Shown here: piece after piece, positions 46,298 to 56,783 of the stretch
Position numbering within the stretch: the first letter of the stretch is position 1
Layout of the letters: each line of letters starts with the position of its first letter
Source of the DNA: Tigriopus japonicus
Taxonomy: Eukaryota; Arthropoda; Copepoda; Harpacticoida; Harpacticidae
DNA length: 64,000 bases
Direction of reading: 5' to 3'
Assembly: GCA_010645155.1 (NCBI GenBank)
Contig: CM021317.1
Span: forward strand, 9,812,607-9,876,606
The notes under the pieces: model-generated
Seen by the model: only the letters and a program-made list of their open reading frames with translations
Databases searched by the model: none
What the model was told of the DNA's origin: nothing
Made by a program: the position numbers and the translations under genes

Positions 46298-48027
46298 ACT
46301 TCCAGTACTTTCATCAAAGCAAAAGCAAATACAAAAATGAGTTGAAAATAATTGCTCAAGAAAGGCTTGTGAATGGCAGATATCAGGGGAAAAACGGAGG
46401 TGAAGTTAAATCTGAAGGATCATTTTGCGAAAGTAAGAGTATGTGTTGATGCAAAATCAAGTTGTTGCAATAATTTGTGAATTTAATGGAAATGAAAATT
46501 TTGTCTTGCATTTTCCTACAAACGATGCATTTTTAGTGTGTTGTACCCGTACTTTTTCTTTTCGAATCCTTGGTAACACCGATACTAAACTTGCCTTCAA
46601 TGGGTTGAATGAGCTCTCCGGTCAGGAGCATTCTTGCCCAGGCAAGCAGATTAATCTATTTAATGCTTTTACAGTAACTACCTCATTCGTTGTTACCATT
46701 TTCTAAGGATTTGTGATTGTTTTGTGGGCTCCTTTTGGGGGCCCACTTTTGTAAGCCTCACTGCAAACTCCACTTCATATTTACCTTTAATACAGTTTGG
46801 TTACAGACCTTTACCCACGAAGCTGCTTTCATCCTCTCTCTCGGGTAGAAATTTCCAAGTGTTATTGAAAAAAGTGGTTTCAGAATTTGGTATTCCTGCA
46901 TATTTCCAAATTCAATTACTTTATTTCCGCTTGAAGGGGGAGGGGTGATTTTTATCTAGTGTAAACTGGGCAAAGGTGTATTTTTGCTTCGTAACCGAAG
47001 CACCTTTTAGAAACTTCGAAAACCTGTTTTCAACAACCATCTTACTTGCTCACTCACTTGATCGAAAAGCATTGATTGCAAGCTTTTGTGAAAAGTAGCG
47101 GTAATCTTAAAAAATGTGCTCATGACTGAATTTATTACTGTTTCAGTTTTTGTAACGGTATACCAAGAAAGTATTGGTTAATGTAACGGGACATCTTTTT
47201 GTAATCATGGAAGAATCCACAGGGACATTCTTTGTTTGGCGTTGGCTTAAATCATAGCTAAATTAAATAGTGTCCTTCATTATCATTTTGGACTGGTAGC
47301 CTGCCTCGAAAATTGTTGGTTCACTTTTTGGTTTAAGATTTGGGTTTAATGTTCATGATAGAGAAGACGGAGAAATTACTTATGAGTAAATGAGAGTTTT
47401 AGTCATTCATTTTTCTGTTTTAAGCTCAAATCGAGGTACCGTGGCACCGTTGTTAGCTCATTGACATCAAGAGATTGAGTCGTGGATTGAGGAACATTGA
47501 CCCTTTAGTTACAATGACATGAAGGAGTTTTTCTTTAGATCTCATTTTTTTAAATTAAAGGTACTGTTTGAAATGTAACTAACATAATTAGATACCCTGG
47601 TATTGACGAATCGTCTGAGCAGGGATGCCAGGTGGCAGTTTTTGATAAAGGTCGCAAATTGCATTTGTATCTTTTAGAGTCTTTCATATGCGCTGAAAAC
47701 AATTCGAACCAACATATCTGAAATATCACAATTTTACTCATTTTTTTGCACTTTTAGCATATGTCTTGTCAGTTTAGAAAACATTTTATGGCCATAACAT
47801 GATCAAGAGTTGCAACAAAAAAAAAGTCATTGAATGTCTATTTCTTAAGGATTGATTAAGAACCAGAAGGGATTTGTGTTAATGCTTGAATTCCGCCACA
47901 ATTAGGGTGCATCAGAAGATAATTGACAAAGAATTCTAAATCATAACTCTCAAAGTGAAGAAATCTTGCCCGCCGTACCAAGAATCGTTTTTACCGATTC
48001 CCGCGCTCTCCATTATTAACAGATTGG
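46298..48027. other. Spacer without recognised gene
   Basis: AT-rich. ORFs at 46443-46706 and 46724-46948 (+) have no domain that I recognise. Confidence 0.4.
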
Positions 48028-48495
48028 AGTAGACAAGGAGGACAGTATTACGTGGAGTGGGATCGAGCGAGGGCGCGTTACTGCGTTGGTGTGAATTTTC
48101 CTGCGTGATAGCCTGGAGTTAATGAAGAAATACAATATAAATCGCATTAATGTCGTTTTAGTGTCATAGGTCATAAAACAAAAGTCCACAAGGATTCAAT
48201 GAGCAATCATTTGATGCCCAATTGATGTCTCTCAAAGAATTCAAACTGTGTTGTTTCATTGTGTAAAGTCAAATATCTTCAAACTTCTGATCTACTGACT
48301 TGCTTTGTGATAGTGATTGTCCATCTTTTGTTGAAAGCAACATTGTTTTTATCATTGGGGTTGTTTAAGGGCATCTTTCTCTTCGTAGAATGCTAAAAAA
48401 TCTTCTTTGCATCTTTTTTCAACATTTTGCAGTCTTATTTTGGCTTTAGAACCCCAATTAAGTGCTAAAAACAAAGACAGAGAACATTCGTATCA
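48028..48495. repeat. Foldback family F, extra left arm
   Basis: Matches 48512-48786 plus 49855-49990 in the same orientation (GAGCGAGGGCGCGTTAC, CGTGATAGCCTGGAGTTA, CTGACTTGCTTTGTGATA, CATCTTTTGTTGAAAGCAAC). So two left arms stand in tandem before one right arm. Confidence 0.7.
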
Positions 48496-48786
48496 TTGTA
48501 CCTCCTTGAAGTAGACCAAGGAGAACTGTATTACGTGGAACGAGATGGAGCGAGGGCGCGTTACCACGTTCGTGTTAATTTTCCTACGTGATAGCCTGGA
48601 GTTATTAAAGAAATACAATATAATTGGGATCCATGTCGTTTTATTTTGATAATTTATAAAAAAAAGTGGAGAGGGGTTAAATAAGCAATCATTTGATGTC
48701 TGTCAAAGAATTGAAACTGTGCTGTTTGATTGTGTTAAGTCAAATATATTCAAACTCCGGATCCACTGACTTGCTTTGTGATAAAT

Positions 48787-49854
48787 TAGGGACAGGAAGT
48801 TTAGACAAATAAAACTGTCACATTACACGAAAAAAAGACGAATAGAATTGCCTGATTAGACGAAAAAAGACGAATAAAATCGACCGATTAAACGAAAAAA
48901 GACGATTAAAATTGACCGATTAAAGGAAAAAAGACGTATAATTTGACTGATTAAAGGAAAAAAGACGAATAAAATTGACCAATTAAAGGAAAAAAGACGT
49001 ATAATTTGACTGATTAAAGGAAAAAAGACGAATAAAATTGACCAATTAAAGGAAAAAAGACGAATAAAATTGACCAATTAAAGGAAAAAAGACATATAGT
49101 TTGACTGATTAAAGGAAAAAAGACGAATAAAATTGACCGATTAAAGGAAAAAAGACGAATAAAATTGACCGATTAAATGAAAAAAGACGAATAAAATTGT
49201 ACAGACAAAAAAAAAAAAGACGTTTAAAACTGCTCCCACAAAATAGACAAAATGTATATCCCTATTGATTGAGACCAATCTGTCTGCTTGTGCAAAACGG
49301 CGAAATCTAGAAAACTTATAAAAGGAAGTACCTAGCAATGAGCAAGAATTAAACATCATCACATTTGTCAAATAACAACCAAGAGTTAAATAATGCCTTC
49401 ATTAAATTCATTAAAATTCAACGTTTTCATTACAGTTATACTTAAAATCAAATTTGCAGATTCAATAATTGTTCTGACGGCCAGAAAGCTTTTTCAACCC
49501 AATAGTAATCTTTTTTTTCTGTGTCTATCGAGCAACTCTACGAGTACAAGTTAATTTGTAAGTGTGGATTTTATTTTGTTTGCGCAAAACCCCAACTGAC
49601 GATCAAATTTTTATATTGGTCTGTAATTGGTGAAGTTGAACTTTCTTCGAAGTTTTTATTTGCTTGGAAAATTGGAAAAAAATGCTTAAAGGGCTTAAAA
49701 TCCAAGAAAATCCAAATTTTTGGCCAATTAGACGAGAAAAGACGAATAAAATCCAGATTAGACGAAAAAAAAATTCGCGACGAATAAAGGCCAAAAAGAC
49801 GAAAAAAGATGAAAAAAGACGAATACGTTTATTCGTCTAAAGTTCCTGTCCCTA
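48787..49854. mobile_element. hAT-like element nested in foldback F, with internal array
   Basis: Termini TAGGGACAGGAAGTTTAGAC and (complement) TAGGGACAGGAACTTTAGAC are nearly perfect inverted repeats. The insertion splits the sequence that is continuous as CTTTGTGATAGTGATTGTCC in the 48028 copy. Flanking 8-mers agree only partly, so the target duplication is unclear. The interior has a 31/32-bp tandem array and no transposase. Confidence 0.82.
48826..49200. repeat. 31/32-bp tandem array (about 11 units)
   Basis: The unit is about GATTAAAGGAAAAAAGACGA followed by ATAAAATTGACC. Variant units with GTATAATTTGACT (31 bp) alternate with the 32-bp form. The core word GACGAATAAA also occurs in the element's own right terminal region (49730-49835). 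Confidence 0.9.
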
Positions 49855-50705
49855 GTAAAATGATTTTCCATCTTTTGTTGAAAACAACATGATTTTTATC
49901 ATTGACATTGTTCAAGGCATTCTTCCCTTTTGTAGAATGATATGATTTTTCTTCTCTGTATCTTTTTCAGTACTTTACAATACGTATGTACAGTCTTCTT
50001 TTGTCTTAAGAACCCCTATTAGGTATTGAAAATAGAGACGGAGAAGAAGATTTACATCATTCTATGAAGTGAAGAATGCCCTTAAACAATGCTAATGATA
50101 AAAATCATGTTGTCTTCAACTAAAGATGGACAATCATTATCACAAAAGCAAGTCAGTGGATCAAGAGTTTGCATTTATTTGACTTGAAACAATCAAATAA
50201 CACAGTTTCAATTATTTGAGAAATATCAATTGGGCATCCAATGATTGCTCATTGAATCCCTGTGGACTTTTGTTTTATAGGTTGTGTGAAAAAATGGTAT
50301 TGATTCCAATTATGTTGCATTTTTAACTCCAAGCTATCACGCACGAAATTTAACACGGACGTGCTTGTTCTAACTTGAAAAATGACTTTTTCATTATGAT
50401 TTCATGCATTAAAATGAAAACTTTTGTTCTTGAAGTCATGCATAAAGTTCGAATCAAGAAAACGGCACAAGTCGTCTGTAGATGACGTAAAAATTGTTCG
50501 AAAAACTATTTCTACATTTGCCAGATGATACTACTTTAATCTTTGAAAAAAATTGACACAGTTAGTGGGCAGAGACAAAAAATACTAACCTTTTCGAGGT
50601 TGATGTCTAAAACAATCATCGAATCGAGTTGGCATGTCTTGATATTTCATCTTAAGGCGAGAAGATAAAAAAGTGATTCTTTTTTTAACATCATTCTAAG
50701 AGATA

Positions 50706-51100
50706 CAGGGTGGTCCAAACGTTCTGTTAAATTATTTTCAACAAATATGGTTACTCTCTAGTCCAAGTGAGGCAATTTTTAGTTGTGATTTCACAAACAA
50801 ATTCGTATCATTTAGATGCTTAGGGAAGCATTTTGTTTGTTGGTCCCATGACATGGTGCTGCGGGATTTACTCTTCAAACTTGGGTTAAGTACTTCAAGC
50901 TTTTTTCCAATCTCAAGACAAACGGAGAGCACTTCATGTGGTTTTATTACAAAAATGCCTTAATATCCTACCAATTATTAAGAAATATACCCTTTTTGAA
51001 AATTTGTTCTTTCCGATGGTGTCAATTAAACTTTTATTAGATCACTAATAACTAGAGAGGTACAGGCCTTCAAAGCGGAATCGCGTTTATGGCGACCCTG
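50706..51100. mobile_element. Mariner-type MITE
   Basis: Ends CAGGGTGGTCCAAACG and (complement) CAGGGTCGCCATAAACG, each flanked by TA. 395 bp, no long ORF. The CAGGGTG start resembles the terminus of repeat A at 62976. Confidence 0.75.
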
Positions 51101-51872
51101 TAGTATCTATCGAATGAAATGAATGGTAGAAATCCGGCCGAGGGAGTTCATCGAAAGAAGAATTTGTGGAACTTTTGTGGATAGACAGACCGTTTCCCAA
51201 GGCCACAATGACACCAAACACCCTTCCAACCATCCACCTTCATTCCACCCTGAAGTACTGAGGTAGTTCCACCCATAGACCACTGAATTCCACTGAACTG
51301 AGTTTACAGTCCTCTATGTTCCACCTCAACGAGATTCGTCCCCTATTCATTGCCGAGTGAAACGGCCACGGTGGTCAAAATGATGAAGAGGCAGAAGGGA
51401 GACTTGGAACCATACAAAACCCCTAAAGATTCAGTGCTCCTTTGATCTGGACTCATCCAATCACGTTAAAACGAAGTTTGTTCTCAAGAGTAGGATCAGA
51501 CACTAAGAGAAATAATGCAATCCAATCCCGTGACAAAAGTCGTTTCAAAATGAGCATCTCGGCGCTCTCATTAATTGTTTCGTTTTTCAGTCATTGTTCG
51601 TCAGTCAATTTTATGCTCAAGTCCTAGAAATGCCGTCCTTTTTATTATCCAGAAGTACGAACGCGAACTGGTAAAAAAATAGTCATTTATTTGCAAGTTC
51701 ATTGCTTCGGGCTGAATAAGTAAGGGCGGAAGAACAAAGATGAAAAAGACATTTTTTGCCCACGTACACACGAAATCTGACGGCATACATTCTCTAAATT
51801 TCTCTCAAATGAGAGCAAATGTATACTTTTCTTCATTTCTTCATACTTCAGATTGGTGATGTCAGTTCCTGC
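51101..51872. other. Spacer and 3' UTR of protease gene 2
   Basis: No gene seen. The minus-strand AATAAA at 51686-51691, about 180 bases past the stop codon, is a good candidate poly(A) signal for the protease. Confidence 0.5.
51686..51691 (-). promoter_or_regulatory. Poly(A) signal, protease gene 2
   Basis: TTTATT on the plus strand, AATAAA on the transcribed strand. Confidence 0.5.
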
Positions 51873-54800
51873 TTAAGGTTCTAACTGCGATCGAATCCAA
51901 TCGATGTAATATGAAACCTTGGAGTAAACGCCTGGCCTGGAGCCACTTCCACAATTTGTCGGACCAAAAGCAACAATGCCTGCTTGAAACCATGGATCAA
52001 ATTCAGATTCGCGGACGATTAGGGGTCCTCCTGAATCTCCTGAGCAAGAATCCTTATCTGGAATGTAATTGATAGACACAACGGCATGTGATCCAAGCAG
52101 CATACAGTTAATGTAATGATTTGCCTCACTTTCTAAGAGGGCGCAAACCAGCCTTTCTGTCGCCAAGCCTGGATATTTGCTTTGGCATTGCATCTTGCTG
52201 ACCACACTGATCTCCACCTTCTGAAGGACAGGCTCAGAGACTCCGTATTTCTTGATGTTCATTTGCTGTTGTCGCCTTGGTTTGTCCGTCACTCCCCAAC
52301 CCACCACAGTCACTTTGGTCTCTGGTTGGAGAGAAAATCCCGGCTCATTCTCGGTCCAAGGTAAGCAAACTGGCACCACTCGGGATTTTAGAATATCATC
52401 CTGGAAAAAAGTGTTCTCCTAAGACTAAAGACGACATCAATTATAGTTGTGAACGTACATGAACAAGGAGAGCTTTTCGATCCAAGCGAATTAGAGCAAT
52501 ATCAAATCCCTGGGTTGATGCTCTAATGTTGAATTCAGGGTGAGAGATTATTTTGGCGGGACTAAACTTCTGAACTGGATGGGGGCTCTCATTTTCCCTG
52601 GATACATCCACCTCCCCGACAAGGATTTCCCTATTTTGGGGCAGGCTTTTAAAATACTCTTAGACAAACAAACTATGATTCATTGATTAACTTACGTGAT
52701 TTTGATCTGCGAACTGAAGCAATGCGCAGCCGTCAGAACATACCATCCGTTTATCAAGCTCCCACCGCAAAGTTGCCGCTTTTCACCGTCAGAGTTAAAA
52801 CCGCCCAAAAGAACTGCAAATCCAAATTCTGCAGGTTTGGCGTCTTCACCACGGACAATGAAAGACCCAGACAATTGTGGTGAGCCACATTCAGCAAATT
52901 CAGCGTTGGGTTCCCATGTTCCCAATGACTGAATATGAATTTGAAAAGAGTGCAAAAAGTGCTCTTGAGAGATTTCGTGATTTGCATAAATGAAACTTAC
53001 GTCGTTCACAACACTGTCTGTCGAACGTTCGGTGACAGTTTCGGTAAAAATCACATCTGGTTGAACAGTTGTGCTGAAATGGAAATGGTTAAACCAGATT
53101 TATTATCGAACATGTATTGTAAATCCCTTTACACAAAGGCGACATTGAGTTTAGATTACGTTACATAGACCACTCGACGTAATGGACAGATTACGAAATT
53201 TTGCATGTCAAATCAAGGAAATCGTAAGACAAGGAAGCCTCCGCTCAGGCGTTCAGCTGTGGATTTTTTTTATAAATCGAATTTCATTCAAGTAAATGAT
53301 TTTATTTTGATAAGATTGATACGACAGGCGTTTAAGGATGTTGTTTGCTGAATTTCAGCATCATCCGTTCCTCCGTTCACAAGAAACAATGTTTCGAAAT
53401 TTGCTACAGTCGCAATACATACGCAAGGAAACGAGAGAAAATTTGACCCTACAATCGTCCTTTTGGACATATTTTCGGAATTTCTCTACTTTCCATTACA
53501 GGAAATGCTATAAATGCCGCTGGAGGTCGCTTTTTTCGACTCTCACTTGCTTATCTAGTTCAGCCCTTGTCATAATTTGCCTGGCGCCTATTTATTAGTG
53601 TTGTGTTTCGAACCAGGAGTGCTGCCAGGTTTGACTCGGAAGTTTATCGCTGTTAAAAAGGGCAAGTTGCATTGAACTTTTTGAAAAGACCTAAACAGGG
53701 ACCAACTTGGCAATACTCGAACTAGTTCGATTTTGAGTTCCATCGATAGTTAGAAAAATGTATTTTGAGTTGGCAGTGCTGCCATATTTTGTGGTAGAGA
53801 AGGTCTATTGCCCGTTGAAAAGCTTAGTTGTGGTCAGATTTTTGACCCTAAAAACCAAAATGGGAAAACTCTGCCAAAAATCCAACTCGAAGCACATCAG
53901 TACTATTTATCGCCTTTTTTGAAAGTTGGAAAGCACATAAGCTAATTTCGCAACGACGGTGACCAAAACTGAGATTTAAACCGGATTGGCCAATTTTAAA
54001 ACGTCATTACAGAAGGGGCGGGATGTTTATTAAGGAGTCATAACATTTCGGATAATGGGTGTTCTGTGAAGAAATATTCCGCTTTTTGCCACTTTTTTAC
54101 AGTTTTACAATATACAATATATTGGAGTTGTTTGCATTGAAAGACAGTTCAACGACGGTCTTAATTGCAAATAGCCAAGTTTTGAGGGTAACAATCAGCC
54201 GGGATTAAACCACAGCCATCTGTAGGACATACCGACGCAGTACGCATTCACATCGCCCCTCAGGGCAGGATGTTTAGAGAAAACATTGGAAAAAAGAGAA
54301 GAGATGTTCATTCTTGGTTGAACACCATTTATTTTTGCCTTTTTGGGGACATTCTCGCCGACTGGGCCTATTTGATGGAATGGACTTTGAGCTTGTTTTT
54401 TCACTAAATTTTAGAGGGCGGTCTTTATGCATTTCTCTTATTCAAAATTTGAAACTCAAAATAAGGATGGATCCATTATGATTTTCTCGTTACCAACTGT
54501 TCCAACTTTGATGCATCATTATTCAATTATTCTAAGTAAAAGAGAGTACTTTTCTGCCTTCAAAAACCTTCCTCCTAGATTAATGATAAAAAACTTGCCA
54601 TGGACCAATAGCAATTGGACACAATAACGAGGGTCCAAATTTGACGCACCTTGGGGTATTTTCACGGACTCTGGCCTGGTTCTCGAAGATCACTTGACAT
54701 TCAGGATCACAGAACCCCCAATGGCCTTTCCCTCCAACGTGGTGACCTTGAGGCGTGACTTCAGTAGAACACCAAATCTTCCCGTCGGGATCATTTTCTT

Positions 54801-54984
54801 TTGTGCACACGCTGTAGGATTTGGCTTTGAAAATGAAAGGAAAGACACATGGTCGAAGAGTTCCATCACTGGCTTGAGTAACCCAACAGGTTGTATTTTG
54901 TCCCAGAGCCACTTGAAATTTCAAACACAGAATGCATAGAAGCAGAATTGGTAACAAAGATACATTGCTTGGCGAGAGCTTCAT
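51873..54984 (-). CDS. Secreted FN2 + trypsin-like serine protease (paralogue 2, no CLIP)
   Basis: Six exons read leftward: 54984-54650, 53073-53001, 52928-52696, 52630-52459, 52400-52130 and 52057-51873; 422 residues. The first ATG at 54984 gives a hydrophobic signal peptide (about 1-28). The FN2 domain has C46, C60, C72 and C92 with CVFPF and GHWGFC. A short linker exon (Thr/Val/Asp-rich) replaces the CLIP-bearing exon of paralogue 1. The protease domain begins at I160 (IVRG) after Phe159. The triad is H205, D257 and S370, with D364 in the 189 position giving trypsin-type specificity. The motif LGTWEPN and the linker Cys150 are shared with paralogue 1, and exons of 172, 271 and 185 bases are identical in length to the corresponding ones there. 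The last intron (52129-52058) is 72 bases with no in-frame stop, so retention would add 24 residues. Likely an extracellular or haemolymph protease. Only splice borders were judged by eye; no expression evidence was available. Confidence 0.93.
53630..53930. repeat. Repeat family D fragment (in protease 2 intron 1)
   Basis: GTGCTGCCAGGTTTGACTCG, GGGCAAGTTGCATTGAACTT and GACCTAAACAGGGACCAA, in complement, match the repeat at 39850-40240, and GAGTTGGCAGTGCTGCCA matches its AGCACTGCCAACT word. Intron 1 (53074-54649) otherwise holds no recognisable CLIP exon. Confidence 0.6.
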
Positions 54985-55085
54985 TGCTTTGTTAATACTT
55001 TGTTTCAAGTTCAACCAGGTCTTGTTATCAGGTAGAGGTGAAGACTTCTAGGCTTAGCAAACAGGTTCTTGACGCGTTAGGTTAG

Positions 55086-55336
55086 GTGTCGGCAACCGCT
55101 GGGCCGCAGTCCACATGTGTGTCCAAGGGTGATCGCTGTTGGGCCCACAAGCAACGAGAAAAGTCCTGAATAACGGGTCCAAGAGGCATCCATAGTACTG
55201 TACTTGTGGGCCCAGAGGTCTTTGATCGTTAATTTGTGGGCCCATGAACCTGTCACCATCTGTTTGGTGGGCCTCGACTTCACCAATTCAATTTTGATGG
55301 GTCTTGACGCAAAAACGGTTGCTGACGCCTGCGCAA
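55086..55336. mobile_element. Degenerate hAT-like MITE, GGGCCCAC type, copy 2
   Basis: Starts with GGTGTCGGCAACCGCTGGGCC and ends with ACGGTTGCTGACGCCTG; the body carries GTGGGCCCA words as in 29587-29803. The target duplication is not recognisable. Confidence 0.65.
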
Positions 55337-55419
55337 GGTACTAACGACCAACTAAGTAGAATCAATCATTTGAGCAAGTTTTGACCAAATGTGCACTTGA
55401 AGAATTTGGGTTTATTTTG

Positions 55420-55600
55420 GCCCTTCCGTTTAAACGCAACAACATTTTTGACTCGAAGTTTAATTCCCATTCCAAAAGGCAGGTTGTATATTAAACTTAG
55501 ACCTAAACAAGGACCAATAAGGCATCACTCGAGTCAAAATCGAGTTCGAGTTCTTTCTGTAATTTTTACTGATGGACTTCGAGTTGACAGAGCTAACATA
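55420..55600. repeat. Repeat family D fragment
   Basis: TTTTGACTCGAAGTTTAATT, AAAGGCAGGTTGTATATTAA and TAGACCTAAACAAGGACCAA match, in complement, the repeat at 39860-40240. Confidence 0.6.
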
Positions 55601-56783
55601 TTTTACTGGGAGATTGATTACCTTTTCATTCATAATTCATTTGCCCTAAAACTACACCCAACTTGGTCGATTGGGTATCGCTATGAGTATGGGTATATAT
55701 TGGGTATGTAGGGAGTAATTACACTAATTGTGGGTGTTAAATTGTTGAATTTCAAATACACACATACAATTGCAATAAAAGTACATTTTTGAGCCAGGGA
55801 ATTGAAATTGATTTCATTTTTGTAGCCAATTTCGATTTGGTTTCATATGAAAAACCATATTTAAAATCATACTAAAAATGCATTAAGTTACAAAAGGGTA
55901 TTTCTTACAATGACGGTATCCTTGGATGATACTGGCTAATGATTCATGGAAGATTTTTAACTGCAATAATATAGCACACGCTTTTGGGTTAAAAAAAATA
56001 TCAACTTCTTCATCGAATACTGTTAATTACATCATTCTGCCTGCCACCATCCCTGGGCCGCAAGACAGTAAGTATTATCACGAAACGTAAATGAAATAAA
56101 CTTCCTTTTTCCGTCAATAAGTTTATAAGAGAACGCTATCAACAAAACAACGTGTTCATGTTTTATTTCTTGACTTGGAATATTTTCCATTAGTATTTAG
56201 GCATATCATAAACTTAGGTTAATCGCTACAGCTTAAATAAAAACCATTTTCTGGCAGGTGGCAGAAAAGGGCCTTATTCCTATGCCATCACTGATGTTGA
56301 GTGAAATGATGTGTGACCTCTTATGAACCGTTTGGAGCTCGGGTGCTTTTGGATATGGTTATCAACTTTTAGGAGCACCTCTCCGAAACAAGCTTTGTGG
56401 CTCATGGAAGTACAGGGACCTGCTAATTGTGCTCTTTTCACTTCATAAGGATTAATTCCCAAAATACAAGGGCGAATTGGGAGTTGCAAGACTTCTTTCC
56501 TTTCAAATTGTAAATCCAATTAGGAGGGATATTATGCTTACACATTTCATCTGAAAGCTTTCAAGCTCGAAATATTTAAGAAATCGTTGAAAACCCTATA
56601 CCTTACGTTTTGATCGCCTGCCTCAAAAGCTTTCTTTATAAGATTAGTAAATTTTCCTTTTCAACAGACATTCTTCATGCATAGCGTTGTGCCTAAGATT
56701 GTGGTTGGAACTGTTGAATGAAAAACCGGTGGCACGTTTTCAGTGTATTTTCAATCTCACTGCGTTAAAAATCGAAAGCAACC
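55601..56783. other. Spacer between protease 2 and nitrilase
   Basis: No gene seen. The sequence includes the 3' flank of the nitrilase gene; no clear poly(A) signal was identified for it. Confidence 0.4.

Larger units (their letters stand above)
48512..50365. mobile_element. Foldback element family F, main copy
   Basis: The left arm 48512-48786 continues at 49855 and pairs with the right arm ending near 50365. Outer pairing includes CGTGATAGCCTGGAGTTA / AACTCCAAGCTATCACG and ACTGACTTGCTTTGTGAT / ATCACAAAAGCAAGTCAGT. Inner pairing includes AAAACAACATGATTTTTATC against its complement near 50100. The arms total over 400 bp. A hAT-like element (48787-49854) interrupts the left arm. No coding sequence. 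Confidence 0.75.

Noticed and set aside
48856..49371. Minus-strand ORFs with repeated hydrophobic FSFNWSILFVFF-type units, as a membrane protein
   Set aside because: They are translations of the 31/32-bp tandem array inside a hAT-like element.
54195..54404. Possible CLIP exon of protease paralogue 2 (Cys-rich reading CPTDGC ... in a neighbouring frame)
   Set aside because: No splice acceptor in the right phase, no CCP ending, and stops interrupt the frame. Probably chance.
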